A DNA stretch of 64,000 nt from Anaeroplasmataceae bacterium (GTDB lineage Bacteria; Bacillota_I; Bacilli_A; Acholeplasmatales; Anaeroplasmataceae). The notes below the pieces were generated by a model that was not told where the DNA came from, made no database searches, and was given only the letters and a program-made list of their open reading frames with translations. Positions 1 through 7,487 of the stretch are shown piece after piece; positions within the stretch are counted from its first letter, which is position 1, and the number at the start of each line of letters is the position of its first letter. A program made the position numbers and the translations under genes. The stretch covers positions 1-64,000 of the forward strand of contig JAIDZC010000044.1 in the NCBI GenBank assembly GCA_029057785.1, in the 5' to 3' direction.

Positions 1-8
1 GTGGGACT

Positions 9-254
9 ATGATAAAGTTTGAAGAGTTAATTAAGAGTTTAATTCTTCCTTTGGTAGCTTATCCTGAAGATGTTGAAGTCACAAGAGTTAACGATGATGA
101 AGAAAATCTTGAGTATCAGGTAAAGGTTAATCCGGCAGATTTTGGTAGAGTAATTGGCAAGGACGGCTATGTTGCTAGAGCAATCCGTACTATCCTTTAT
201 GCAGGTGCTTCAAAAGAAGGAAAAAGAATTCACTTAGACATTAATAGCAAGTAA
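9..254 (+). CDS. khpA: KH-domain RNA-binding protein KhpA (YlqC family)
   Basis: An 81-residue protein that is essentially a single KH domain. The RNA-gripping GxxG loop reads GKDG at about residues 50-53, followed by the helix that begins YVARAIRTIL. KhpA proteins of Firmicutes bind RNA, often as a dimer with KhpB, and influence cell size and sRNA regulation. The gene usually follows rpsP, which would lie just outside the window. A GTGGGA run just upstream may serve as ribosome site. A strong terminator follows. Confidence 0.9.
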   Translation: MIKFEELIKSLILPLVAYPEDVEVTRVNDDEENLEYQVKVNPADFGRVIGKDGYVARAIRTILYAGASKEGKRIHLDINSK

Positions 255-289
255 ACTATTGGATGATCTTATAGTTTAAAATGCTAGAA

Positions 290-330
290 AAACACTACTT
301 TATTAAACGGAATAAAGTAGTGTTTTTTTT
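290..330 (+). terminator. Rho-independent terminator after khpA
   Basis: A perfect 15-bp stem (290-304 with 311-325) closes a 6-nt loop and runs into eight T residues. It ends the khpA transcript and shows that an ATG at 281, in frame with the next gene, is not the true start of that gene. Confidence 0.9.
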
Positions 331-364
331 AAAAAATGAAAAGAAAATATGTGGAGGCTATAAA

Positions 365-691
365 ATGACAGATGAACAAAAAAATTCAATCCGATTCTAC
401 ACAACAAATGATTATCTCTTAATCAATGGAATTCTTTGGGAAGAAAACGATAGTTATATAGATGATATTATTAAAATAATAAATGCCGATGGCTTGGCTG
501 TAATGCACGAGGCAGAAGAACAAGGATATGATTTACGCTGGAAATATAGTAAAGAAGATGGACTAAGGCTTTATAAAATCTATCAAGAATGTTTTCCAGC
601 AATATTAAATGAGAATACAAAGATTGAAATCATAAATAGAGCAAGACAAGATATTCAAAATATGTTATCTTGTCAAAACACATCAAAATAA
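365..691 (+). CDS. Hypothetical protein, weakly ADP-ribosyltransferase-like N-terminus
   Basis: A 108-residue cytosolic protein with no signal peptide or membrane segment. The start at 365 is chosen because TGGAGG lies 8 nt upstream; the longer frame from 281 begins inside the khpA terminator. The N-terminal stretch FYTTNDYLLIN loosely resembles the Yt..y..iN pattern at the start of ADP-ribosyltransferase exoenzyme domains. However, the protein is too short for a complete domain and no STS or ExE motif is visible. I do not assign a function. It is rich in acidic residues and ends in a helical segment. Confidence 0.6.
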   Translation: MTDEQKNSIRFYTTNDYLLINGILWEENDSYIDDIIKIINADGLAVMHEAEEQGYDLRWKYSKEDGLRLYKIYQECFPAILNENTKIEIINRARQDIQNMLSCQNTSK

Positions 692-717
692 TTTTTTAAA
701 ATTTTTTATGAATTTTG

Positions 718-746
718 TTGAATTTTTATTAATGATGGTATATAAT
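718..746 (+). promoter_or_regulatory. Sigma-A type promoter
   Basis: TTGAAT at 718-723, a 17-bp spacer and TATAAT at 741-746 lie just upstream of the gene starting at 770. It should drive that gene and the NfeD/SPFH pair behind it. Confidence 0.75.
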
Positions 747-769
747 AATAGCAAAGGAGGTAAATAAAG

Positions 770-1147
770 ATGCTAGAATTTTTTGAATATGATGATTCTA
801 ATGGATTTGCAAGTATATATGATAGTCATATTACTTTGAACAAGACACTTCTAAAATATTTTAAAGATGCATATCGTGTAAGAGTAGCAGTGGATAAAGA
901 AAATCGTGCAATTCATGTTTACATCGTAAATAAGGATTATGCTTTAAGCGGAGAACTAAAAGAGTCTTCTTTAATACCTGTATCTATTTCTAAAACGTAT
1001 GCTCGCATTTGTTCAAGACCATTAATCGAATATTTATCGAACATTTTTAATTTAAGCATAGCTAAAAAGGAATTTAAAAGATTTAAAGCGTGTTATGATG
1101 ATGTAAAGCAGGTTATAATAATAGATATGAAAGGAGAGGTGTCCTAA
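770..1147 (+). CDS. Hypothetical protein upstream of NfeD/SPFH pair
   Basis: A 125-residue soluble protein preceded by a strong AAGGAGG site. I do not recognise the family. It alternates predicted beta-strands (YRVRVAVD, IHVYIVNKDY, VIIIDMKG) with short helices, so a small alpha/beta domain is likely. Its stop codon overlaps the ATG of the nfeD-like gene (TAATG), so it is translationally coupled to the membrane pair and probably works with it. Confidence 0.7.
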   Translation: MLEFFEYDDSNGFASIYDSHITLNKTLLKYFKDAYRVRVAVDKENRAIHVYIVNKDYALSGELKESSLIPVSISKTYARICSRPLIEYLSNIFNLSIAKKEFKRFKACYDDVKQVIIIDMKGEVS

Positions 1148-1590
1148 TGGAATATATGGTTTGGGTTTGGCTAGGTGTATTTATCGTAACCTTGGCTATT
1201 GAATCAATCACACAGGATTTAGTTGCAGTATGGTTTTCACTAGGCTCTATAATCGCTCTAATTTTATCTGCAATTCCTCAAATTCCTTGGTACATTGAAA
1301 TTGTAGTATTTGCGGTAGTATCTTTCCTTGCTTTAGGATTGACAAGACCATTTGCCAAGAAATTATTATTCAATGCTACAAGATATACGAATGTAGATGA
1401 ATTTGTAGGAAAAAGAGTGAAGGTTATTTCTGACATTTCAAAATTTGAAAATGGAGAAGTTAAGATTCATGATATCATTTATCATGCAAGCTTAATGGAA
1501 GAAGAAACTGAAACTATTAAAAAAGATGAAATTGTTGAAATTGTAACATTAAAAGGAAATAAAGTTATAGTTAGAAAAATAAACGAATAA
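1147..1590 (+). CDS. NfeD-like membrane protein
   Basis: A 147-residue protein with three or four hydrophobic segments in the first 80 residues (WVWLGVFIVTLAIES, LGSIIALILSAI, IEIVVFAVVSFLAL) and a C-terminal beta-rich domain of about 60 residues typical of the NfeD OB fold (VGKRVKVISDI to the end). NfeD proteins are encoded next to SPFH proteins and are thought to assist assembly of the SPFH ring in the membrane. Here the SPFH gene follows 16 bp downstream, supporting the assignment. Confidence 0.88.
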   Translation: MEYMVWVWLGVFIVTLAIESITQDLVAVWFSLGSIIALILSAIPQIPWYIEIVVFAVVSFLALGLTRPFAKKLLFNATRYTNVDEFVGKRVKVISDISKFENGEVKIHDIIYHASLMEEETETIKKDEIVEIVTLKGNKVIVRKINE

Positions 1591-1606
1591 GAAAGGAAGA
1601 TGTATA

Positions 1607-2551
1607 ATGAAAACTGGAGTTATTGTTGCTATTGTTTTAAGTGTTGTTTTAGTTGTTATTATCATATTATTAATTACAAGAATTAAGATTGTGCGTCAGA
1701 CACAAAAGTTAATTATTGAAAGATTAGGCGCATATCACGCAACCTGGTCTGTAGGATTTCACTTTTTAGTACCATTTATTGATCGTATTGCACAGGTTGT
1801 ATCTATGAAGGAGCAGGTAAGTGATTTTGATCCACAGCCAGTTATCACAAAGGATAATGTTACAATGCAAATTGATACGGTTGTATTTTTCCAAATTACA
1901 GACCCTAAGCTATATTCTTATGGTGTAGAAAATCCAATCGCTGCATTAGAGAACTTATCTTCAACTACATTACGTAATATCATTGGTGAACTAGATTTAG
2001 ATGAGACCTTAACCTCTCGTGATATTATTAACACAAAGATGCGTTCTATTCTTGATGAAGCTACTGACCCTTGGGGAATTAAGGTAAACCGTGTTGAGGT
2101 TAAGAATATCTTACCTCCTAAGGATATTAGAGATGCCATGGAGCGTCAGATGCGTGCTGAACGTGAGCGTCGTGAAAAGATTTTGCTTGCTGAAGGTGAA
2201 AAGAGAAGTAAGATTCTTCAAGCTGAAGGTGAAAAGGAATCTCAAATCTTACGTGCAGATGCTGAAAAAGAAGCTATGATTAAAAAGGCAGAAGCTGAAG
2301 CAGAGTCTATTTTAAAGGTTAGAACAGCTGAGGCTGAAGGTGTAAGACTTACTCGTCAAGCTCAAGCTGATGGTTATAAGATGTTAGTAGATGCTGGCTT
2401 AACTAAAGAAGTTCTTGCAATTAAGTCTTTTGAATCTTTAGAGAAGGTTGCTGATGGACAGTCAACTAAGATTATCATTCCATCTGAAATGCAAAATTTA
2501 GCTTCAACTATTGCCGGTGTTGCAGAAGTAGTAAAGGATACTAAAAAATAA
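1607..2551 (+). CDS. SPFH/stomatin-prohibitin family membrane protein (QmcA-like)
   Basis: This 314-residue protein has one N-terminal membrane helix (about residues 5-25) followed by the SPFH domain (IIERLGAYHATWSVGFHFLVPF onward) and a long Ala/Glu/Arg-rich coiled coil at about residues 180-255, rich in AEGE and AEAE repeats. SPFH proteins form large membrane-bound oligomeric cages linked to protease control and membrane domains. The start is preceded by GAAAGGAAG, and the gene forms an operon with the NfeD-like gene. A terminator follows closely. Confidence 0.92.
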   Translation: MKTGVIVAIVLSVVLVVIIILLITRIKIVRQTQKLIIERLGAYHATWSVGFHFLVPFIDRIAQVVSMKEQVSDFDPQPVITKDNVTMQIDTVVFFQITDPKLYSYGVENPIAALENLSSTTLRNIIGELDLDETLTSRDIINTKMRSILDEATDPWGIKVNRVEVKNILPPKDIRDAMERQMRAERERREKILLAEGEKRSKILQAEGEKESQILRADAEKEAMIKKAEAEAESILKVRTAEAEGVRLTRQAQADGYKMLVDAGLTKEVLAIKSFESLEKVADGQSTKIIIPSEMQNLASTIAGVAEVVKDTKK

Positions 2552-2559
2552 TTAATATA

Positions 2560-2594
2560 AAAATGCCAAGTTTTTGCTTGGCATTTTCTTTTTG
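2560..2594 (+). terminator. Terminator after the SPFH gene
   Basis: An 11-bp stem (2560-2570 with 2577-2587) is followed by a T-rich tract. It lies across an ATG at 2563 that is in frame with the following SDR gene, so that ATG is unlikely to be the SDR start. Confidence 0.85.
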
Positions 2595-2619
2595 GGCAAA
2601 ACTAGTAATGGTGATTTTA

Positions 2620-3402
2620 TTGAGAACAGTTTTAATTACAGGTGCCACTGGTGGCATTGGCAGTGAGTTATGCAAGGTATTTGCACATCATCAATACAAT
2701 TTGATCCTTGCGGGAAGAAATGAAGTAAAGCTTTTAAATTTAAAAGCTGAATTACAAAAAGAGTATCCAATTCAAATTGACTTCATTCTAAGTGATTTAT
2801 CTTTACCAAATGCTAGTAAAACAATCTATGAACAAATAATTGAAAAGCAGTTGCAAATAGATATTTTGTGTAATGTTGCAGGATTAGGGGTATATGGTGA
2901 TTTTTTAGATCGTAATCTAGAAGATCATAAGGAATTGCTAGAGGTTAATTTGCATGCGGTAGTAGAGCTTTGTCATTATTTTGGTAATAAAATGAAGAAG
3001 GAAGGACAGGGAAGAATTATTAATATAGCTTCTATTTCAGCATTCTTTCCTGGCCCTTATATGGCGACTTATTATGCTTCTAAGGCTTATATATTATCTT
3101 TTTCTATAGCTTTAGCTAAGGAGTTAAAACCTTATAATGTAGATGTATCTGTAGTATGTCCAGGAGTGATTCCAACAGAGTTTTACCCAAAAGCCTGTGC
3201 AGATTTGAAGTATAGCTATTTATTAAAAAGGATGCCCTTAGCTAGTCCTAAAGCTTTAGCTAAGATTATCTACAAAAAAGCAATGCATAATAAGCTTATT
3301 ATAAAAAATGGAGTTATCAATCGAATTTATATTTTCTTAAGTATTTTTTTACCACTTAGATTGAAAGCCCTTATAGTCTCTTGGGTACAAAGAAAAAAAT
3401 AG
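2620..3402 (+). CDS. Short-chain dehydrogenase/reductase
   Basis: A classical SDR of about 260 residues. It shows the NAD(P)-binding TGATGGIG motif at the N-terminus, the NVAGLG motif (NNAG equivalent), a catalytic Ser in NIASISA and the catalytic YYASK tetrad residues. The substrate cannot be told from sequence; it resembles the DltE/YqjQ-type group. Two starts are possible: ATG at 2608, without a clear ribosome site, or TTG at 2620 with GGTGA 5 nt upstream. I prefer TTG. It stands alone between the SPFH operon and a lipoprotein gene. Confidence 0.88.
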   Translation: MRTVLITGATGGIGSELCKVFAHHQYNLILAGRNEVKLLNLKAELQKEYPIQIDFILSDLSLPNASKTIYEQIIEKQLQIDILCNVAGLGVYGDFLDRNLEDHKELLEVNLHAVVELCHYFGNKMKKEGQGRIINIASISAFFPGPYMATYYASKAYILSFSIALAKELKPYNVDVSVVCPGVIPTEFYPKACADLKYSYLLKRMPLASPKALAKIIYKKAMHNKLIIKNGVINRIYIFLSIFLPLRLKALIVSWVQRKK

Positions 3403-3507
3403 GATTTCCTTATTTTCTATGTTAGAATGAATATAAGAGAAGTGAGATTTATATTTTATCTAGGGTAACTATTTAAAGTTAGAAAACTGTATGGTTAACC
3501 GATAACA

Positions 3508-3536
3508 TTGACAAAAGCAATCAATAAGCATATAAT
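3508..3536 (+). promoter_or_regulatory. Consensus sigma-A promoter for the lipoprotein gene
   Basis: A perfect TTGACA (3508-3513), 17-bp spacer and perfect TATAAT (3531-3536) sit about 30 bp upstream of the lipoprotein start. Confidence 0.9.
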
Positions 3537-3568
3537 GAAATTAGAATTATAGCATAGGGAGAATATAT

Positions 3569-4051
3569 ATGAAAAAGTTATTATTTATTTTCATAGGTTT
3601 GTTGTTATGTTTAGTGACTTCATGTAGCCAAAGAGTTGAATATAATGAGGATGAGTATGTACACTCCTTAGCTTCAATAATTGATGCAAATCATAGTTAT
3701 AAATATAGGAATGTTCTTCCAAATGAAATGGAAGGGGCATTTCAATATTGGGCTTCTAGTTCTCCATGGCACTTAGATTCTCATGATAAGATTAAACAAG
3801 CGTATACCCCATTAAAAACAATTAAATTCAAGTACCTTAAAGAATTATCCAAAGAAGATATGATTGAGTTTTATATGTCCTTTGGTGTGAAGATGAGCTT
3901 TAGCAAAAAAAATGTGTATATTTATTTCAAAGAGAATGGCAATGTATTATTTCAAAATATAGATAATGATTATTTTATATCTGAAGATGGAGTCATTGAT
4001 ATGGATGAATATGCTATGATATTTTATTCTGAATGGAATAAAGGTAAGTGA
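3569..4051 (+). CDS. Hypothetical secreted lipoprotein
   Basis: A 160-residue protein with a lipoprotein signal: positive n-region MKK, hydrophobic core, and lipobox LVTSC at about residues 15-19, so the mature protein is anchored by Cys19. The mature part is charged and rich in aromatic residues (YKYRNVLPNEMEGAFQYWAS, YMSFGVKMSF) and fits no family I recognise. It is monocistronic with its own consensus promoter. Confidence 0.8.
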   Translation: MKKLLFIFIGLLLCLVTSCSQRVEYNEDEYVHSLASIIDANHSYKYRNVLPNEMEGAFQYWASSSPWHLDSHDKIKQAYTPLKTIKFKYLKELSKEDMIEFYMSFGVKMSFSKKNVYIYFKENGNVLFQNIDNDYFISEDGVIDMDEYAMIFYSEWNKGK

Positions 4052-4159
4052 TGCATTTATAGTTTTATATATAAAAATAAATTTTTTGTTAATTCGCGTT
4101 TTATGGGGAATACAAAAATTATTTTTTTTGTTAAACTCTAGATAAAGGAGTAGTATATT

Positions 4160-4699
4160 ATGGATATGAAAGAAATAGGTAAGTTCTTAGCCGAACTTAG
4201 ACATGAATATGGATTGACTCAGGAACAGCTTGGTGAGGAATTAGGAGTTACTAATAAAACTGTGTCTCGTTGGGAAAATGGAGATTATTTCCCTCCAATT
4301 GATATTCTACTTGAGTTAAGTAAAAAGTATAATATTTCTATCAACGAAATTCTATCTGCAAAAAAGTTGACGGCAGAAGATTATAAAGAAAAGGCGGAAG
4401 AGAATTTAAAGACGACTTTAAGTAAGAGTAGCTTTACAACTCAAGAACGTATGAAGTATTTTAGTAAGAAATGGGACAAAGACCATTGCTTGGAAATGGT
4501 TATAGAAATGCTTGGTTTGTTGGCACTCGCGATTACAGGCTTAGTTTTAAAAGAAGGACTTTTTGTAGGTGCTGCCTTTATTTTATCATTGGCTTGGTCT
4601 TTACAAATGCATAACAGAAAAAGTGCTTATATTGAAAATGTGGTATTTGATGGAAATGATAATGATTTATCTACTCAAGAAAAAAACGAAGTTGCTTAA
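4160..4699 (+). CDS. XRE-family regulator with C-terminal membrane segments
   Basis: A 179-residue protein. Residues 5-60 form a Cro/CI-type helix-turn-helix (LRHEYGLTQEQLGEELGV, then NKTVSRWENG), followed by a linker and two hydrophobic segments (about residues 112-148: MVIEMLGLLALAITGLVL and LFVGAAFILSLAW). This arrangement is common in Firmicute XRE proteins thought to sense envelope state. The ribosome site AAGGAG is well placed. Before the phage insertion this gene would have lain directly next to the tRNA-Arg/tRNA-Asp pair now at 14303-14464. Confidence 0.85.
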   Translation: MDMKEIGKFLAELRHEYGLTQEQLGEELGVTNKTVSRWENGDYFPPIDILLELSKKYNISINEILSAKKLTAEDYKEKAEENLKTTLSKSSFTTQERMKYFSKKWDKDHCLEMVIEMLGLLALAITGLVLKEGLFVGAAFILSLAWSLQMHNRKSAYIENVVFDGNDNDLSTQEKNEVA

Positions 4700-4717
4700 A
4701 CTTCGTTTTATATTTTT
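4683..4717 (+). terminator. Terminator overlapping the end of the XRE gene
   Basis: A 9-bp stem (4683-4691 with 4701-4709) spans the stop codon and is followed by T-rich sequence. Confidence 0.8.
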
Positions 4718-4732
4718 ATAGCTTATTTTACA

Positions 4733-4762
4733 ATGAAAAAAGAGACTCTTTTTAGTCTCTTT
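4733..4762 (-). terminator. Terminator, probably that of the tRNA-Arg/tRNA-Asp transcript before phage insertion
   Basis: A 9-bp stem (4739-4747 with 4754-4762) is followed on the minus strand by six T residues. It points toward the partial tRNA 3' end at 4775. In the uninterrupted chromosome it would lie just after tRNA-Arg, so the integrated element now separates the tRNA genes from their terminator. Confidence 0.7.
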
Positions 4763-4774
4763 AAGTTTCAAATC

Positions 4775-4798
4775 TGGCGCACCCAAGAGGATTCGAAC
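4775..4798. repeat. att site, distal copy (partial tRNA-Arg 3' end)
   Basis: Twenty-four bases identical to 14303-14326, containing the reverse complement of the CCA end, the acceptor strand and most of the T-arm of tRNA-Arg. Sequence identity to the tRNA stops after this, so it is a fragment rather than a tRNA gene. Confidence 0.9.
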
Positions 4799-4960
4799 TC
4801 CCCAACTAGTAAATAATTCACGATTATATAAATTTACTCTATTTAATTGCCTTTACAAAATCAACATACAAATTAAGTATATTATATGATTTCATTCTAC
4901 CACCTCAACTATAAGATAACACAAACTTAGGAAAGATTTTTGCCTTTATAAAAAAATAAT

Positions 4961-4986
4961 AAAAAAAAGAGGTTTTTACACCTCTT
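4961..4986 (-). terminator. Terminator of the phage minus-strand operon
   Basis: A 7-bp stem (AAGAGGT at 4967-4973 with ACCTCTT at 4980-4986) is followed on the minus strand by eight T residues. The stop codon of the last small phage gene overlaps the stem, showing compact packing. Confidence 0.85.
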
Positions 4987-5128
4987 ATTTATACGTACAA
5001 TTTGTAATACAATTTAATGGAGCTATAAAGTAAAAACTAGGTATATCAAAACCAAAACAAATAATCATAAACGAAATTAAAATTATAAAATCAGTATTAA
5101 TTAAATCAAAAGCACTATCATACTTCAT
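4985..5128 (-). CDS. Small phage membrane protein (47 aa)
   Basis: A short reading frame of 47 codons starting at 5128 with GAGGTG about 7 nt upstream. Its ATG overlaps the stop of the preceding gene (ATGA). The protein begins MKYDSAFDL and has one hydrophobic segment (FIILISFMIICFGF). The coupling, ribosome site and position immediately before the operon terminator argue that it is real. Function unknown; small single-span proteins are common in filamentous phages as minor coat proteins. Confidence 0.6.
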   Translation of the reverse strand: MKYDSAFDLINTDFIILISFMIICFGFDIPSFYFIAPLNCITNCTYK

Positions 5129-5316
5129 TTTTGCCGCACCTCATTAAAATTATCAAAAACAAATTTAATAGTTTCAAGAATTAAATCAAAGGTTAAAAGA
5201 ACAGCTATTCTTTTGCCAGTTTCATTTAAAGTTTTATTATCATTATCAAAGACAACTAAATTAGGAAAAGTAGCCATGACACGCTCTGAAACTATTTGAA
5301 ATAAATCATAATCCAT
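5125..5316 (-). CDS. Phage hypothetical protein (63 aa)
   Basis: A 63-residue protein whose ATG at 5316 overlaps the stop of the upstream gene (TAATG). A longer TTG start at 5322 is possible but less well placed. It is amphipathic, with a segment IAVLLTFDLILETIKFVF that could associate with membrane. No family recognised. It shares the pattern NxLNExGxxIAxLL with the upstream 172-residue protein (LRLNELGTIFAFFLAGGL), suggesting a related short motif near a membrane segment. Confidence 0.6.
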   Translation of the reverse strand: MDYDLFQIVSERVMATFPNLVVFDNDNKTLNETGKRIAVLLTFDLILETIKFVFDNFNEVRQK

Positions 5317-5834
5317 TACCAATTAGCCCTACCTTTTGAAAAATCTTCTTTTTTATCAGCTAAAATAGTCATAAAACCTAAAACACCAATTTTATTAGCA
5401 CCTACAATAAAAGTATTAGTCCAAGATATCCTACTATCTTCACCTAAAGGATTAGATAATAAAGTATTGCCATATAAATTAACATAAAAATCAAGAAAAT
5501 CTAAATCTTTATGCAAATTATCTTTACACCAACAAGCCAACTCTTTATATAAATCTTCTAAAGACTTAAACTCTTCATATGTTTCCATAGCGTCTTTTAA
5601 ACTACCTCTATGAAATCTAAAACCTATCATATTTTTATCACTCCTTAAAACGAAATTTAATAAACTTATACAATTTATAAATAGGAAACCATAAAGGAAA
5701 AAAATAATAACAAATAAATTTAAAAATAAACCACCAGCCAAAAAGAAAGCAAAAATTGTACCTAATTCATTTAATCTTAAATTTTCTCCATCATCCTCTA
5801 CAAACATACCATATAAAAAATCTATCATAATCAT
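5316..5834 (-). CDS. Phage hypothetical membrane protein downstream of Rep
   Basis: About 172 residues. The N-terminal third holds a long hydrophobic stretch (TIFAFFLAGGLFLNLFVIIFFLYGFLFINCISLL, roughly residues 27-60) likely to cross the membrane twice or as a hairpin; the remainder is soluble and acidic. The start overlaps the rep stop codon (ATGA) with GAGGAAG before it; a second ATG two codons on is equally possible. No family recognised. Its position after rep suggests a role in replication or assembly at the membrane, but that is inference. Confidence 0.65.
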   Translation of the reverse strand: MIMIDFLYGMFVEDDGENLRLNELGTIFAFFLAGGLFLNLFVIIFFLYGFLFINCISLLNFVLRSDKNMIGFRFHRGSLKDAMETYEEFKSLEDLYKELACWCKDNLHKDLDFLDFYVNLYGNTLLSNPLGEDSRISWTNTFIVGANKIGVLGFMTILADKKEDFSKGRANW

Positions 5835-6823
5835 TCTTCCTCAAAATATGTAGAAAGTTCTATAGGACATGTCAAACTATTTTCTTGATATACTTTGCCT
5901 AATGGATTATAACACCATTCATCGCCTACATAGTGCAAGTCCTTATATTCCTTTCTATAGCAATAATCTTTAGTTATATCTATTCGATACTTAATACGCC
6001 TATACAACGCTAACCTATCTTCCATATTGCAGTTAGGATATTGTTGTTCTAAACTCCAATTTGATATAATATAAACACTATCGTATAACGCTTGCTTATT
6101 AGAATATCTAGCAGGCAATAGCAAAGGGTATATATCCAAATACTGCAGAAACAAACTAAGCGGAAAATTTGATCTGTACTCCTCAAATACAATTACCTTT
6201 TGCCCATTGTAATTATCAAATGGAGCACGCTCATAATCAGACACAACATAAATTTGATCAGCAGAATATTTACGCCTTACATAACTAGACTTACCTACAC
6301 CAGTAGAACCAAATATATAAGTACATATAACATTCCTATTATCTTGATATAAATTGATACCAGCTATAGACCGCCATTCATCAACTAACTTCTTAGAAAA
6401 GATAGTAGGATAAGTGACCATCAAAACTTTATCAGATTTCCCCTCTAATACGTCCTGCATCATACGTTCTCTTTTAGACCTAGGAGTAGTAGACTCTTCC
6501 TCAAAATTAGGTCTTTCTCCAAACTCCCAAGGACCTTTATAATGTGTTTCAGACTTAGTACAATACTCATATGCTTGTTGCTTTGTACCCTCTCTAGCCT
6601 CAATGTGAGCATAAGGGAAAATATTTTTAATTGTACTAAATGATATTGGATTGTCATTTTCTAAATACAACTGATAATGTTTATATCCAGTATCTAAACC
6701 TTTCTCTAATGAGAAAACAAAATAACTATACTTTAAAAGACTATTCACAATGTATTTAAACTTAATACGTTTACCATTATAACTATATGGAATAGTCAAA
6801 ACATAACCTCTATATCGAGCCAT
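5831..6823 (-). CDS. rep: CRESS-type rolling-circle replication initiator (HUH endonuclease + SF3 helicase)
   Basis: A 330-residue Rep. The endonuclease domain has motif I YVLTIPY (7-13), HUH-type motif II KHYQLYLE with His49 and Gln51, and motif III YCTK with catalytic Tyr87 and Lys90. The helicase domain has Walker A GSTGVGKS (172-179), Walker B VIVFEEY (210-216) and motif C IISN (252-255). This full order is that of circovirus/geminivirus Reps and their bacterial plasmid relatives, not of the usual inovirus initiators. The start at 6823 follows GAGG; a TTG at 6835 is less likely. A stem-loop with a circovirus-like nonanucleotide lies 43 bp upstream. Confidence 0.92.
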   Translation of the reverse strand: MARYRGYVLTIPYSYNGKRIKFKYIVNSLLKYSYFVFSLEKGLDTGYKHYQLYLENDNPISFSTIKNIFPYAHIEAREGTKQQAYEYCTKSETHYKGPWEFGERPNFEEESTTPRSKRERMMQDVLEGKSDKVLMVTYPTIFSKKLVDEWRSIAGINLYQDNRNVICTYIFGSTGVGKSSYVRRKYSADQIYVVSDYERAPFDNYNGQKVIVFEEYRSNFPLSLFLQYLDIYPLLLPARYSNKQALYDSVYIISNWSLEQQYPNCNMEDRLALYRRIKYRIDITKDYCYRKEYKDLHYVGDEWCYNPLGKVYQENSLTCPIELSTYFEEE

Positions 6824-6865
6824 AATAAACCTCAAAATCTATAAAATTAAACTGCACCACAACAC

Positions 6866-6910
6866 AACCGACACTATAAAGGGTAATACTTATCCTTTAT
6901 AGTGTCGGTT
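6866..6910 (-). promoter_or_regulatory. Putative CRESS-type rolling-circle origin (stem-loop with AAGTATTAC)
   Basis: A perfect 17-bp inverted repeat (6866-6882 with 6894-6910) leaves an 11-nt loop. On the rep-coding strand the loop reads ATAAGTATTAC, ending in AAGTATTAC, the form of the conserved nonanucleotide nicked by circovirus-type Rep (cut expected between AAGTATT and AC). It lies directly upstream of rep, as in CRESS-DNA viruses. A further CTATAAAG copy beside the stem (6914-6921) could be a Rep-binding repeat. The stem might also act as a terminator for the upstream structural genes, but no T-run follows. Confidence 0.85.
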
Positions 6911-6914
6911 TAAA

Positions 6915-7475
6915 CTATAAAGCGGCACCTAAAGCAGCTAAAAACTTCAAAACTACAACTATATTATTAACAAAATCAATAAACAATGTAAAAAGTGACT
7001 TCGCAACATTAAAAGCAAGTTCAACACAAGTAGCAATAAACTTCCAAAACTCACCGAAAATTAAAACGATATTCCAACCATCTCCAGGTAAAGAAACATT
7101 AAAAGCAGAAAATTTTTTCCAAACATTTACAACGTCTTGAAAAGAAGCAAGCCAATTATTAGAAAATCTAACATTACTTAGTAAAGTTAAAACACCTTTA
7201 AATGTAAAATCACTATTAGGAGAAAGCAAAGAAAATAAAAGCATAAAAGCAAGAGAAAGAGTAAAAATAGATGAACAAGACCTAATAAAAGACCCCTCAT
7301 ACTTCAAAGAAAAAGCAATACCTTTACCAGCATTAGAGCGTTGAAATAAACTAAAACCACGTTTAGATCTAATACGCATTTTTTTTATTTTCTCTTTTTT
7401 TGGTGGGTCAATATAAGTACGTTGAGTAGTAACTAATTCAGTAGGAGCGATAATAACCTCATTTTTCTCAGACAT
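6915..7475 (-). CDS. Phage membrane protein, possible minor structural or assembly protein
   Basis: A 186-residue protein starting at ATG 7475 behind GGGGGTG. The N-terminal 65 residues are basic (KKEKIKKMRIRSKRG), then come a hydrophobic segment (IFTLSLAFMLLFSLL) and two more C-terminal hydrophobic stretches ending VVVLKFLAALGAAL. It lies between the large surface protein and the replication origin. No family recognised; pVI-like minor coat or assembly function is a guess based on position. Confidence 0.65.
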   Translation of the reverse strand: MSEKNEVIIAPTELVTTQRTYIDPPKKEKIKKMRIRSKRGFSLFQRSNAGKGIAFSLKYEGSFIRSCSSIFTLSLAFMLLFSLLSPNSDFTFKGVLTLLSNVRFSNNWLASFQDVVNVWKKFSAFNVSLPGDGWNIVLIFGEFWKFIATCVELAFNVAKSLFTLFIDFVNNIVVVLKFLAALGAAL

Positions 7476-7487
7476 AAAAGACACCCC

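Noticed and set aside
281-364. N-terminal extension of the 108-residue protein from ATG 281
   Set aside because: It lies inside the khpA terminator stem-loop and has no ribosome site; ATG 365 follows TGGAGG.
2563-2619. SDR start at ATG 2563
   Set aside because: The codon is in the SPFH terminator hairpin, and the encoded extension is not part of the SDR fold.
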